A DNA stretch of 64,000 nt, from positions 248,001-312,000 of the forward strand of contig CAYWMD010000001.1 of assembly GCA_964458575.1 (NCBI GenBank), in the 5' to 3' direction. Source of the stretch: CAYWMD01 sp964458575. Its GTDB lineage: Bacteria > Verrucomicrobiota > Verrucomicrobiia > Limisphaerales > JADLHS01. A program made the position numbers and the translations under genes. Below the pieces are notes generated by a model that did not search any database, was not told the origin of the DNA, and worked only from the letters and a program-made list of their open reading frames with translations. Each line of letters starts with the position of its first letter. Position 1 is the first letter of the stretch. This document shows, one piece after another, positions 44,973 through 53,038 of this stretch.

Positions 44973-45734
44973 ATGGCCACAATGTTGAATTCACTGCGCG
45001 CCGTGAAGCGGAGGGGGTGGTCGAATCGTTGCGAGGCAGCCTTCACCCTGATCGAATTGCTCGTGGTCATCGCGATCATTGCGATCCTGGCGGCGATGCT
45101 GTTGCCGGCGTTGGCCCGGGCCAAGGAGCAGGCCAAGCGGACGGCTTGCAAGAACAACATGCGTCAGTGCCTGATCGCCATTCACATGTACGGGATGGAT
45201 TTCGACGACAAAGTCCCGCCCAGCCGGGATAATCAGAAGGCTTTCGCGTGGCACGCGATCCGGGTGTCAAACGTCACCTGGTCGAACCTGGTTCAATACT
45301 CGGGGAATTATCAGGTCATGGATTGCCCGAACATCCTTTTCGACACGAACGTCCTTGGTCGTTACAACTCCAGCTACGGTTTCCTGATCGGTTACCAATA
45401 TCTCGGCGATGCCGCTCCGCCCGGTTATCAGTATCCTTGGATTTCACCGACCAAGGTCAGCCAGTCGGGAACGAACACCATTTTGGCCGATGCCAATCAC
45501 TGGGCCAGAAACACGGACAATCTCAAGGTCGCCCCACACACGAGGAACGGCTCGATTCATCAGAACAACAGTTCCTTCACCAAGCATCTTCAGCCGATTG
45601 GCGCGCCCGTCGCCACCGTGGGCGCGCAGGGCGGCAACGTCGGTGCGCTCGATGGCTCGGTGGTCTGGAAAAACATGGCGCAGATGCGGACCAACAAGGC
45701 CTCCTACATAGATTACTACTTCGGCAATTGGTAG
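44973..45734 (+). CDS. Pseudopilin-type secreted protein with H-X9-DG-like tail
   Basis: 253 residues. The leader 'RRGWSNRCEAAFTLIELLVVIAIIAILAAMLLPAL' has a prepilin peptidase site with Phe+1 and Glu5, then 'ARAKEQAKRTACKNNMRQC', the form that is massively expanded in Verrucomicrobiota and related phyla. The C-terminal half has few cysteines, many Asn/Ser/Tyr and 'GAQGGNVGALDGSVVW', the conserved end of this family. Probably exported by a type II-like system; function unknown. Start codons GTG 44970, ATG 44973 and ATG 44982 are all possible. Confidence 0.85.
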   Translation: MATMLNSLRAVKRRGWSNRCEAAFTLIELLVVIAIIAILAAMLLPALARAKEQAKRTACKNNMRQCLIAIHMYGMDFDDKVPPSRDNQKAFAWHAIRVSNVTWSNLVQYSGNYQVMDCPNILFDTNVLGRYNSSYGFLIGYQYLGDAAPPGYQYPWISPTKVSQSGTNTILADANHWARNTDNLKVAPHTRNGSIHQNNSSFTKHLQPIGAPVATVGAQGGNVGALDGSVVWKNMAQMRTNKASYIDYYFGNW

Positions 45735-45790
45735 CTTCGCCGGGAACGGCCCGGTGCTGCTTTCTTCCCTTGAACCTCGCCGGACGGCCC

Positions 45791-45828
45791 GACCAACTTT
45801 GTGTTGCATATGCAACACAAAGTTGGTC
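45791..45828. terminator. Perfect 38-base palindrome between convergent genes
   Basis: gaccaactttgtgttgcat is followed immediately by its exact reverse complement, with no spacer. It lies 57 bases after the pseudopilin-type gene and 37 bases before the end of queD on the other strand, so a bidirectional terminator is the simplest reading. There is no T-run, and the length with full symmetry is unusual for one. Confidence 0.55.
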
Positions 45829-45864
45829 ATGGGTCCGAACCGCGACCTCTCCGTGGGAGGAATG

Positions 45865-46224
45865 CTATCCGCGATAAACACACCGCGCCGTGCAGGTTTC
45901 CGCCACGACGACCTCGGTGAGCATCGGCAGTTTCGGTTTCAGTCGCTGCCAGATCCACACGGCGATGTTTTCGCTGGTCGGATTTTCCAGGCCGCGGATT
46001 TCGTTCAAGTGCCGATGGTCCAGCTTTTCCCAGATGGGCCGGAACGCTTTTGCTATATCGGCGTAATCCATCAGCCAGCCGAGCTTTGGATCACATTCGC
46101 CGGCGACCACGATGTCCACCTTGAAACTGTGCCCGTGCAACCGCCGGCACTTGTGCGCTCGCGGCAGGTGCGGCAACAGATGGGCCGCTTCAAACTGAAA
46201 TGTTTTACGTAATTCCATTTTCAT
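45865..46224 (-). CDS. queD: 6-pyruvoyltetrahydropterin synthase / 6-carboxytetrahydropterin synthase (QueD)
   Basis: 119 residues. Zinc ligands His15 ('FEAAHLLP'), His30 and His32, with the catalytic Cys26 in 'CRRLHGHSF'; 'MDYADIAKAFRPIWEKLDHRHLNE' and 'PTSENIAVWIWQRLKP' complete the family pattern. It makes 6-carboxytetrahydropterin for queuosine/7-deazaguanine synthesis. Other queuosine genes are not in the window. The start at M1 or M3 cannot be separated. Confidence 0.95.
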   Translation of the reverse strand: MKMELRKTFQFEAAHLLPHLPRAHKCRRLHGHSFKVDIVVAGECDPKLGWLMDYADIAKAFRPIWEKLDHRHLNEIRGLENPTSENIAVWIWQRLKPKLPMLTEVVVAETCTARCVYRG

Positions 46225-46235
46225 AATGCGAGCAC

Positions 46236-46327
46236 TTTAACGCAGAGACGCGGAGGACGCGGAGAAACGCAGAGTTTGGATTCTTCTCTGCGCGTCTCCG
46301 CGTTCTTTGCGTGCTCTGCGTTGAAGT
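46236..46327. repeat. Paired inverted AACGCAGAG repeat with no gene inside
   Basis: The left arm begins ctttaacgcagagacgc and the right arm is its inverted relative ending gcgtgctctgcgttgaag, with only about nine bases between the arms. This is the same repeat type that brackets the GxxExxY gene at 5194-5853, here as an empty hairpin between queD and the luxC-like gene. Confidence 0.8.
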
Positions 46328-47806
46328 TCATTGTTCCCAATCCGTCCACGTCACGAGATCGCCCAGCGCCGGCCGTCCATCGTGCCGCCACGTCAACGGC
46401 GGGTTCTGCATCTGGCCAAGCGGACAAACGCGCGTCACGCCCCAACGAGCCAGTTGCGTCGCCAGATTTTGACTTTCGCGCGGCGCGGCGGCCAGGCCGA
46501 CCGTCGAAACCTGCCCGCGCACGGCATCCGCGTTGTGCAATGCTTCCGTCAGGTTGTGCACCGGCTTCACGTAAATGAATCGGTTCAGGCACGACGCTTG
46601 AAAGCGCGCGTCTTCCTCGTAAACCACGGTCCACGCGGTGGAGCCTTTGCTGGCCCAAACGAATGTCTCCAGTGAATGCGCGGCCCGCACCTCGTAAATG
46701 GCCCGCCGCGATGCGATGTTCGCAGTCACGTCCACCGGCAACTCACCTCGTGGTTCGCTCGCCTCGCGCTGTTGCAACTCGTCGGCGAGCGTTTCCGCGA
46801 ACCGGCGCGGCATCATGTCGCCGCCAGGCTGGACATAAATGACATGGGGAGAAAGACAGCCAAGTTGATTCCACGCAACCACATCGGACGCCGCGTCCGC
46901 GATGATTCTCCGGGCATTCGACCCGAACAAAACCTCGCTGGATACGTAGCCAAAACTCACCCGGTGGCCGTAGCCGATCAAGCGCGTTTCGGCGGGCAGT
47001 TGCTTGCGGATGGCAGCGAGTGTTTCATCACTGCCGGTTGCCGTGACGCAATCCGCGTGTTGGAAAAGTGCCGTTTCAAGCGTTTCATTTCCACCCCGCC
47101 ATTCCGCGACCTCCAGGCAGGCGCCGAGTTTGGCGTCCACCTCGTAAATCGAGTGGGCGAACAGCCGGGGCAGAAATGATCCGCTACTGGCGGCGCGCGG
47201 CCCTCCGGGCCGCAGCGGGTCCGACTGACCTGCGACTTTGGACATTGCGGCAAGCCCCGCGTCATCCGCGTGCTGCGACCGGGACGATCGCGCTCCGGTG
47301 CCACTGGCGCACTTCACGAACTGGGCCGAGCGGGTCAACAAACCCAGAACCATGCTGGTCAACGTCGGGTTCGGAATGTTGCCCGCCGCGATATGCACGA
47401 GGAATTCCGGTCCGACGGCGATCGCGACGCGCGCGGATCGCTTATCGCCAGACTCAGGCGCAAACTCCTCCAGTCGCCGTGCATCGCCGAGGTCCTGCGC
47501 CAGCAGCGCGTGCAGATTGTCGCGCGTGAGCTGGCGGAAAAAGGAATCGAGACCATTGGCGATGGTTGCGCCGCCAAAACCGGTGTGGGCCGGGCCGAGT
47601 TCGAGCGCGAGTCTGCGGAAGGGATATTCCGGTTTAAGCCATTCTTCCCCGAGCCGGCTCAGAATCCGCACGAGATTGTCCGTGGGCCGGTCGGCGACAT
47701 ATTGTTCCCGGTTGCGCTTCAACGTCGCACAGGCTTCGCCGATCATCGCGGCGCTCAACGTCGCTTCCGGCGGCAGATCGGCGAGAAAATAGTTTGGCAG
47801 ATTCAT
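46328..47806 (-). CDS. LuxC-family acyl-CoA/acyl-protein reductase
   Basis: 492 residues. 'FLVHIAAGNIPNPTLTSMVLGLLTRSAQFVKCAS' and 'AWNQLGCLSPHVIYV' (catalytic Cys317) are LuxC hallmarks; LuxC reduces acyl groups to fatty aldehydes with NADPH. Residues about 168-209 ('GARSSRSQHADD ... PLRPGGPRAASS') interrupt the conserved region and are encoded by repeat DNA (family 2 palindrome at 47269-47298), still in frame. It follows the MFS gene by 15 bases and is the last gene of a unit beginning with the luxE-like gene. No luciferase is present, so an aldehyde or wax-type product is more likely. Confidence 0.88.
   Translation of the reverse strand: MNLPNYFLADLPPEATLSAAMIGEACATLKRNREQYVADRPTDNLVRILSRLGEEWLKPEYPFRRLALELGPAHTGFGGATIANGLDSFFRQLTRDNLHALLAQDLGDARRLEEFAPESGDKRSARVAIAVGPEFLVHIAAGNIPNPTLTSMVLGLLTRSAQFVKCASGTGARSSRSQHADDAGLAAMSKVAGQSDPLRPGGPRAASSGSFLPRLFAHSIYEVDAKLGACLEVAEWRGGNETLETALFQHADCVTATGSDETLAAIRKQLPAETRLIGYGHRVSFGYVSSEVLFGSNARRIIADAASDVVAWNQLGCLSPHVIYVQPGGDMMPRRFAETLADELQQREASEPRGELPVDVTANIASRRAIYEVRAAHSLETFVWASKGSTAWTVVYEEDARFQASCLNRFIYVKPVHNLTEALHNADAVRGQVSTVGLAAAPRESQNLATQLARWGVTRVCPLGQMQNPPLTWRHDGRPALGDLVTWTDWEQ
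47269..47298 (-). repeat. Family 2 palindromic repeat inside the luxC-like gene
   Basis: On the minus strand its core is gcgcgatcgtcccggtcgca, one base different from the copy at 55791-55820 and close to that at 51145-51178. It is translated as 'GARSSRSQHA'. Confidence 0.85.
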
Positions 47807-47808
47807 AA

Positions 47809-47847
47809 ACGTTTTGACGCTTCAACGCTTCAACGTTTCAACGCTCG
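47809..47847. repeat. Short tandem gcttcaac-type repeat
   Basis: Units like acgcttcaacgcttcaacg run across the luxC/MFS junction and encode the last residues of the MFS protein ('SVETLKR'). The C-terminus of that protein is therefore repeat-derived. Confidence 0.6.
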
Positions 47848-49081
47848 TGTCATCCAGATGTTCGCGTTTGCGGATGGCGTGCAGACAGGGCAACCCGAGC
47901 AATGACAGCAACGCCAGCCCCGCCAGCACGCCGTAGAGCGTAAAATAACTCGCGGGTTCGTGAGCGGCGTCACCCATGCGTTTGACTTCGTTGCCTACGA
48001 TCCAATGCGACAGGTTGCCGATCAGGCCGCCCACCGTGATGAAAAGCCCAAACACCCGTCCGCGCACTTCGTCCGGCACGGATTGCATCAAGGCCGCCTC
48101 CACCATCGGGTAACTCGACATGAAGAAGAAACCGTAAACCAGAAAGGCGGGAATCGTCCACGCTTTCGGCAAATGGGGAAAGACCAGCACCAGCACGGCA
48201 GCGACCGATAACACCGTGGCGGCCCACCGTTTGCGGCCGCGGTCGCTCAGACTTCCGAACAACGGATTGCTGATGGCGCTGGGCAGAAACATCCAGCTCA
48301 ACGCCAGCCCAGCACCGGCGACGTTGAAGCCTTGCACGTTTTGCAAATACAACGAACCCAGGCTGCCCATGCTGGCGCCCGCAAAATCCCGCAGGCTGAA
48401 CGCAAACGACATCGCCAGAAACCAAAACCACAACGCTCCGGTCGGGAAAATCTTCCCGTGCGGGATCGGTCTGGCATTCGCGTTGGCGGGTGCTTGTTCT
48501 GCCGGGGCGAGCCAAGCGAACACGGCGGCACCCACCACACCGAGCAGGCCGAGTTCGAGCATGGGTTGCCGCCAAGCCACCGCGCCCACGGACGGTTCGA
48601 GCGCACCAGCGCGCCAGCCGGCGTACAGCGGTCCGAAGAAAAAGCCGATGCTCGCACCAATGCCGGTCAACCCCAGCGCCTTCCCGGTGTTCCTCGGAAA
48701 CAAGCGCGCCACCATGGCGGTCGCCGCAGGATGATAAAAACTGCCGCCGATGCCGGCGATGATCAAGGCGACCACCGCCCAGCCGTAACTCGGCGCGAAC
48801 GACAGCGCCACAAACCCGAGCCCATTGATGAGCAGGCCGAAACCGAGCAGTTTCCGGCGATTGATGCGGTCGGCCAGCACGCCCAACGCGTAGCTCGGCG
48901 CCAGATAGGCCACCATCAAGATGGTGACGAGCGAGGTGGCCTGGGCAACGTTCGCAAATTTGAAATCGCGTTGTATCAGCAGGTACAACGGCATCAGCGC
49001 GACCTGATAAAGGTGCGTGAACGCGTGCAGCGCCCCCACCAGCCAGAGCGTACGCGTTTTGTGCTGGGCGTCGGCGGTCAT
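47822..49081 (-). CDS. Major facilitator superfamily transporter in the lux-like operon
   Basis: 419 residues, twelve predicted helices, with the loop 2-3 motif 'LGVLADRINRRKLLG' and 'GSLSDRGRKRW' at the equivalent place in the second half. It resembles the fosmidomycin-resistance/FsR-like group of efflux proteins ('MTADAQHKTRTLWLVGALHAFTHLYQVALMPLY'), by overall feel only. It is coupled by ATGA to the L,D-transpeptidase gene upstream and followed by the luxC-like gene. It may export the product of the LuxC/LuxE pathway. Confidence 0.85.
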   Translation of the reverse strand: MTADAQHKTRTLWLVGALHAFTHLYQVALMPLYLLIQRDFKFANVAQATSLVTILMVAYLAPSYALGVLADRINRRKLLGFGLLINGLGFVALSFAPSYGWAVVALIIAGIGGSFYHPAATAMVARLFPRNTGKALGLTGIGASIGFFFGPLYAGWRAGALEPSVGAVAWRQPMLELGLLGVVGAAVFAWLAPAEQAPANANARPIPHGKIFPTGALWFWFLAMSFAFSLRDFAGASMGSLGSLYLQNVQGFNVAGAGLALSWMFLPSAISNPLFGSLSDRGRKRWAATVLSVAAVLVLVFPHLPKAWTIPAFLVYGFFFMSSYPMVEAALMQSVPDEVRGRVFGLFITVGGLIGNLSHWIVGNEVKRMGDAAHEPASYFTLYGVLAGLALLSLLGLPCLHAIRKREHLDDTSVETLKR

Positions 49082-49770
49082 GGCTTTGCGCTGGGAAGCT
49101 GGATCAATTCCGCGCGGATCTGCTCGTAAAGCGGCGCGGTCCAGGGCGGCAGTTTCGCTTGGCCCGGCACCGTTTGATGTTGGCGGAAATCGAGCGGTGA
49201 CAGAATGACCTTGATGTTGCGCAAACCCGTGTCCGCCGCCAAAACGAACAGATCTTCCGCGGCTTCGTCGCCCATGGCCAGACAGCCGACCGAAACGGAA
49301 CGACCGTGAATCATGATGTCGCCGCCGAGCTGAGTGCGCTTCTCCTTGCGGGCCTGCTCCCGATCAAAAGCGTTCGGGTAGTTAACCCGCAGCGAAAGAT
49401 GGTAGCTGCTGTTGGGATTCAGCGACTCGATGGCGTAAATCCCCTCCGGCACCTGACGGTCGCCCTCGCGCAGTTTCGGCCCGGCGACACCGCTGGCCGC
49501 GCGAATCGGATAGCTGTGAATCAAGGCCAGGCCATTGGTGCCGGACTTGGCATAAACTGCCAACACTTTCTCCTGCTTCAAACCCACCAGGACGATTTCA
49601 CGCGGCGGATAAGTGACTGTCTGCCTGGCAAACCGCGGTGAAAGCCGGGCGCGGGCCGCCGGACCGTATTGTTCCAGACGGTCGGCGACACTCGCTGCGT
49701 TGGTTTGATTCAACCCGAGACAAGTCATGATCAACAGCCAGGCGACGGCAAATGTTATCGCGTTGTTCAT
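49078..49770 (-). CDS. L,D-transpeptidase (YkuD domain), exported
   Basis: 230 residues with a signal peptide ending 'LGLNQTNAAS'. The catalytic motif is 'IMIHGRSVSVGCLAMGD' with His155 and nucleophile Cys163 (HGxxxxxGC). Upstream 'SGVAGPKLREGDRQVPEGIYAI' matches the ErfK/YbiS-type substrate loop. It forms 3-3 peptidoglycan crosslinks or attaches proteins to the wall. Stop/start overlap (ATGA) with the MFS gene and a 4-base gap after luxE place it inside the lux-like operon, where a cell-envelope enzyme is unexpected. Confidence 0.92.
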   Translation of the reverse strand: MNNAITFAVAWLLIMTCLGLNQTNAASVADRLEQYGPAARARLSPRFARQTVTYPPREIVLVGLKQEKVLAVYAKSGTNGLALIHSYPIRAASGVAGPKLREGDRQVPEGIYAIESLNPNSSYHLSLRVNYPNAFDREQARKEKRTQLGGDIMIHGRSVSVGCLAMGDEAAEDLFVLAADTGLRNIKVILSPLDFRQHQTVPGQAKLPPWTAPLYEQIRAELIQLPSAKP

Positions 49771-49774
49771 CGGG

Positions 49775-51013
49775 TCAAGCCGGCATCAAGGAACAACCAC
49801 GCGGCTCGGCATCGGCGGCGCGGCCAAGCAAATCGAATCCGTCATCGCGACGGATGGCCAGGTCTTCGGTCTGAATGGCGAGCACGGAATAGACGTTGGC
49901 CAAGTCGAACACACGAATCAAACCTGTTTCGTCGTGGCCTACTTCGCGCCCGGTTTCCGGGGAAACGATTTGAACCCGTGCCCAGGGCGGAAAATGAAAG
50001 CAGCGGGGGGTGGATGAGGAGTTGACAGATTCAATCGTGCCGGCATTGAAATATCCAACAGTGCTTGTTACGCCGGCTGACTGACCGCGATTCCCCCTCT
50101 CCTTGGGGAGAGGGCCGGGGTGAGGGAGAACCGCACTGCGAAATTCAACCGTTCCATCGTAAGCCTGCGAACTCAGCTCACTCATCCCGTATTCGCAGAC
50201 GATGTGCGAAGCTGGAATACCGAGCCTCTGTGTGATCAGCGCGTGAAGCTGATCCTTGGGCAACTCGCGCGAGCGGCCCTTGTAACCGCCCGTTTCCATG
50301 ACGCACGAACCGGACGGAAGTTGAAGGCGAAGCTTTCGATCCGCCAGCCCGTCGAGCAAGTGAACGAACGAAAATGCCGTTCCAAGCAAAAGCAGTCTGG
50401 CGTCTGGAGTCTGGCGTCTGGAGTCCACCGCCAGATGGTCAAGCGCAACGTCAAAATCCAATGCCCACTGGCCATCGGAAGCGATGCGGCCAACGAAGGC
50501 CGTTTCGGGCGCGTTCAGCCGGCGCCGGACCGAATCCAACATCCAAATCAGGGATGAGTTCGGTGCTTGTGCCAGTGGCGGGGTCAAACAGACCAGTCTA
50601 AAATCCGGTGCTCGGTCTTCCCAATCCGACAACAGGTGTTGTGCGAACCACGGCCACAGGGACGCTTCGTAAATCGCCAGCGATTCGGCGTTGTGAAAAT
50701 GCCGGCTCGGCTGCTGTCCGGTCGTGCCGCTGGAATGAAAAACGGTCGTGCGCTCGTCCGGCGCGAGGCAGGTCAGGTCAAACTCCTTGAACGCACTCGC
50801 CGGGACCGCGGGAATTTCCGACCAGTGTCCGATCTTGTCCGGCTTGGCCCCGCGTGCGTCACATATCCGGCGATAGGTAAGGTTGTGCGCAAAGTGAAGC
50901 CTGAACAGTTCAAGCGCCAACGCCTTGAACTCCGTTTCGCTGCAGCTCCTGTGGATCGACGAGGTGATGCACTCGCGCAATCGCGCGGCGAAGCTGGCCA
51001 GATCTGATCTCAT
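49775..51013 (-). CDS. LuxE-family acyl-protein synthetase
   Basis: 412 residues. The adenylate-forming core has 'TTVFHSSGTTGQ' (residues 89-100), and the C-terminus ends 'GRAADAEPRGCSLMPA', placing Cys407 where LuxE holds its acyl-enzyme Cys. LuxE activates fatty acids with ATP and hands them to LuxC for reduction. Two repeat-derived stretches are read in frame: 'DSRRQTPDARLL' near 196-206 from a tandem 14-mer, and 'LPHPGPLPKERGNRG' near residues 295-310. First gene of the luxE-ldt-MFS-luxC unit. Confidence 0.88.
   Translation of the reverse strand: MRSDLASFAARLRECITSSIHRSCSETEFKALALELFRLHFAHNLTYRRICDARGAKPDKIGHWSEIPAVPASAFKEFDLTCLAPDERTTVFHSSGTTGQQPSRHFHNAESLAIYEASLWPWFAQHLLSDWEDRAPDFRLVCLTPPLAQAPNSSLIWMLDSVRRRLNAPETAFVGRIASDGQWALDFDVALDHLAVDSRRQTPDARLLLLGTAFSFVHLLDGLADRKLRLQLPSGSCVMETGGYKGRSRELPKDQLHALITQRLGIPASHIVCEYGMSELSSQAYDGTVEFRSAVLPHPGPLPKERGNRGQSAGVTSTVGYFNAGTIESVNSSSTPRCFHFPPWARVQIVSPETGREVGHDETGLIRVFDLANVYSVLAIQTEDLAIRRDDGFDLLGRAADAEPRGCSLMPA
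50087..50133 (-). repeat. CCCTCACCCCGGCCCTCTCC-type repeat inside the luxE-like gene
   Basis: On the minus strand ccctcaccccggccctctcc is followed by the short hairpin with the ccaaggagaggg arm. Translated as 'PHPGPLPKERG'. The same repeat, paired and inverted, lies at 56942-57087. Confidence 0.85.
50395..50427 (+). repeat. Tandem 14-base repeat gtctggcgtctgga, two copies plus part
   Basis: Two exact copies (50395-50408, 50409-50422) and the start of a third within the luxE-like coding sequence. It is translated as part of 'DSRRQTPDARLL' on the minus strand. Confidence 0.85.
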
Positions 51014-51471
51014 GCGGTTTTTGTTTTATGGTCGGGCTGGTTTTCCGCCACAGCCCGAGCGCGTATTGTAGCCTTTGGCTGACGAATCGCAAGCGGCGCA
51101 TTTTGTTGCGGGTGCGACCGGGCGCATCCGCACACCGCCCCCGACGGAGCGCGACCGGTCCCTGGTCGCAGCGCGTGGACGGCCAGGAGACCGTTGAAAA
51201 AACCGGACATCTTCCGGCATGTCTGTGCTGCGAGCGGGGGACCGCTCGCGCTCCGGGGCAGTGCGCGGGTGCGACCGGTGCGACCGGAAGCGGCAGCCAA
51301 AGTAGCGGCGGGCCTACGGGCCTGCCGTAGAGCCGTGGCTTCCAGCCCGGCGGCAAGCACCTGACGAACAAGCCGCCCCGGAATTTCCTGGGTGTGACCG
51401 AAACCTCGAACGCTTCATCCGTGCGGCGGGACGCGCGCACTCTACGGAAGCCAGGATGGCTGCCGCTACAG
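51014..51471. repeat. 458-base gene-free region rich in palindromic repeats
   Basis: Contains a family 2 copy at 51145-51178 (gcgaccggtccctggtcgca core), a gcgagcgg...ccgctcgc hairpin at 51230-51249, a cgggtgcgaccggtgcgacc direct pair near 51268, and further GC-rich inverted stretches up to about 51440. No protein-like frame is seen. It separates the luxE-like operon from an MFS gene. Confidence 0.7.
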
Positions 51472-52731
51472 TCAATCTTTCACCCGGGGCAGAAAAAAGG
51501 ACATGGCCGCGGCGGGGAGAAAAAGAAAACTCGCGTAGAGCAGCGCGAACCGGTGGTCGCCGACCTGTGAGAACAAGCCGAAGAACACCGTCCCGAACGC
51601 GGCCGAAATGCGACCGATGTTGTAGCAAAAGCCCGCGCCGGTCGTGCGCAGCAATGTTGGAAACAACGGCGGCAGGTACATCGTAAAGAGCGCAAACACA
51701 CCCTGGAAGAAACCGATCACGGGAAACCAGTACAAGAGCTGGGTGTGATCCCGCGCCACGTGATACGCCCCGAACAGGGCAATAAAATATCCGAGAAAGG
51801 TCGCGCCAATCGCGGCGCGATAGCCCACCAACCGCGCCAGCCAGCCGCAAAAGAAATTCCCCAGCATGGACGAACCGATCACCAGATACATCGCCGTGCT
51901 GGCGAGTTTGCTTTTTTGTTCCGGCGTCATGGCGAGCACTTCCGGGAGATTGCGCAGATGTTGCTGATGCCAGAACAGGAACGCCCAATGCGCCGTGAGC
52001 GACACACCGCAGACCAGCATGACCCAGATTGTGACGGGCAAAACTTCTCCCCGGAAAAGGTCGCGCATTTTCGGCTCGTGATGGTGCGCCTTGACCTTGG
52101 CCGCGTGCCATTCTTCCGGCTCGGGCACGGAACGCCGAATCCAGAACACCATCAGCGCCGGCAGCACACCCACGAGAAACAAGTAACGCGGCGGCGAGGC
52201 CGCGAGCAGGCTGTTGGCGAAACATGCGATCAGAATTCCAATGTTGCCGCCCGTTTGCAGGACGGCAGCGATCCATGGACGCCATTTGCGCGGCCAGGTT
52301 TCCGCCAGCAACGACGCACCCACGGCCCATTCACCGCCGATGCCCAACGCCGCGAGAAACCGGAAAATCATCAAGTGCCACCATTCCTGGGCGAAGAACG
52401 AAAGTCCCGTGAACGCCGCGTAAGTCAGAATTGTGAGACTCAAAGCGCGCGCGCGACCGAGCCGATCGCCGATGCGTCCGAAGAATCCGCCGCCCAACGC
52501 CCAACCGAGCAGGAAGGCAGCCTGAATGATGGCGGCGTGATGCCCCACACGCGCGTCCGTGGTGCTCAATCCCCCGAGCAACTCCGCCACGAAGGGCGCA
52601 GCCACGAGCGTGTAAAGATGCATGTCCAGCCCGTCGAACATCCAGCCCAGCCACGCCGCGATGCCGGAGCGCCATTGCTGCCTAGACAGGCGCGGCGGAG
52701 TTTCGGTTGAGTTGGACGCGGGTTGGTCCAT
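51472..52731 (-). CDS. MFS transporter, sugar/carboxylate:proton symporter type
   Basis: 419 residues from the ATG at 52731 ('MDQPASNSTETPP'); the longer frame to 52890 is encoded by a simple gaaaggtgaaaggcagaaag-like repeat and is unlikely. About twelve helices. 'WLGWMFDGLDMHLYTLVA' at the first helix and 'GRIGDRLGRARAL' in loop 2-3 are typical of the sialate/aromatic-acid/shikimate-type MFS group; 'LGIGGEWAVGASLLAETWP' is also conserved there. The substrate is not certain. No catabolic genes are next to it. Confidence 0.88.
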   Translation of the reverse strand: MDQPASNSTETPPRLSRQQWRSGIAAWLGWMFDGLDMHLYTLVAAPFVAELLGGLSTTDARVGHHAAIIQAAFLLGWALGGGFFGRIGDRLGRARALSLTILTYAAFTGLSFFAQEWWHLMIFRFLAALGIGGEWAVGASLLAETWPRKWRPWIAAVLQTGGNIGILIACFANSLLAASPPRYLFLVGVLPALMVFWIRRSVPEPEEWHAAKVKAHHHEPKMRDLFRGEVLPVTIWVMLVCGVSLTAHWAFLFWHQQHLRNLPEVLAMTPEQKSKLASTAMYLVIGSSMLGNFFCGWLARLVGYRAAIGATFLGYFIALFGAYHVARDHTQLLYWFPVIGFFQGVFALFTMYLPPLFPTLLRTTGAGFCYNIGRISAAFGTVFFGLFSQVGDHRFALLYASFLFLPAAAMSFFLPRVKD

Positions 52732-53038
52732 GCGCTGAATGGCGGCATAGTGTCGGAATGCGATGCGGGCGCGAGAGAAAAGTACGAGCTTTCCACAGAC
52801 CACGGACAAGTGACCGAAATGAAACGCTGAAAGGTGAAAGGCAGAAAGGCTGGAGATCTCAAATCTGAAACCTGAAGGTGAGGCTGTCATTTCGTGGCGT
52901 GCCTCGCGCCGCGATTTTCAGAAGAACGCTGCTGGACGCTGCTAAAAAGGCGTTTTATCCTCTACTCCGATGAACGGGAACAAAGACAGTTCTGTCGCTC
53001 AACCAAACTCTTAGGCCGCCCAACCACGTCTTTGCACC
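52732..53038. other. 307-base divergent intergenic region
   Basis: Lies between the MFS start and a small plus-strand gene. Contains an AG-rich simple stretch (gctgaaaggtgaaaggcaga, about 52827-52846) of the kind that recurs in this genome. No gene or clear promoter boxes identified. Confidence 0.5.

Noticed and set aside
46328..51013. Complete bioluminescence (lux) operon
   Set aside because: LuxC- and LuxE-like genes are present, but no luciferase alpha/beta or LuxD-type gene is adjacent, so light production is not supported.
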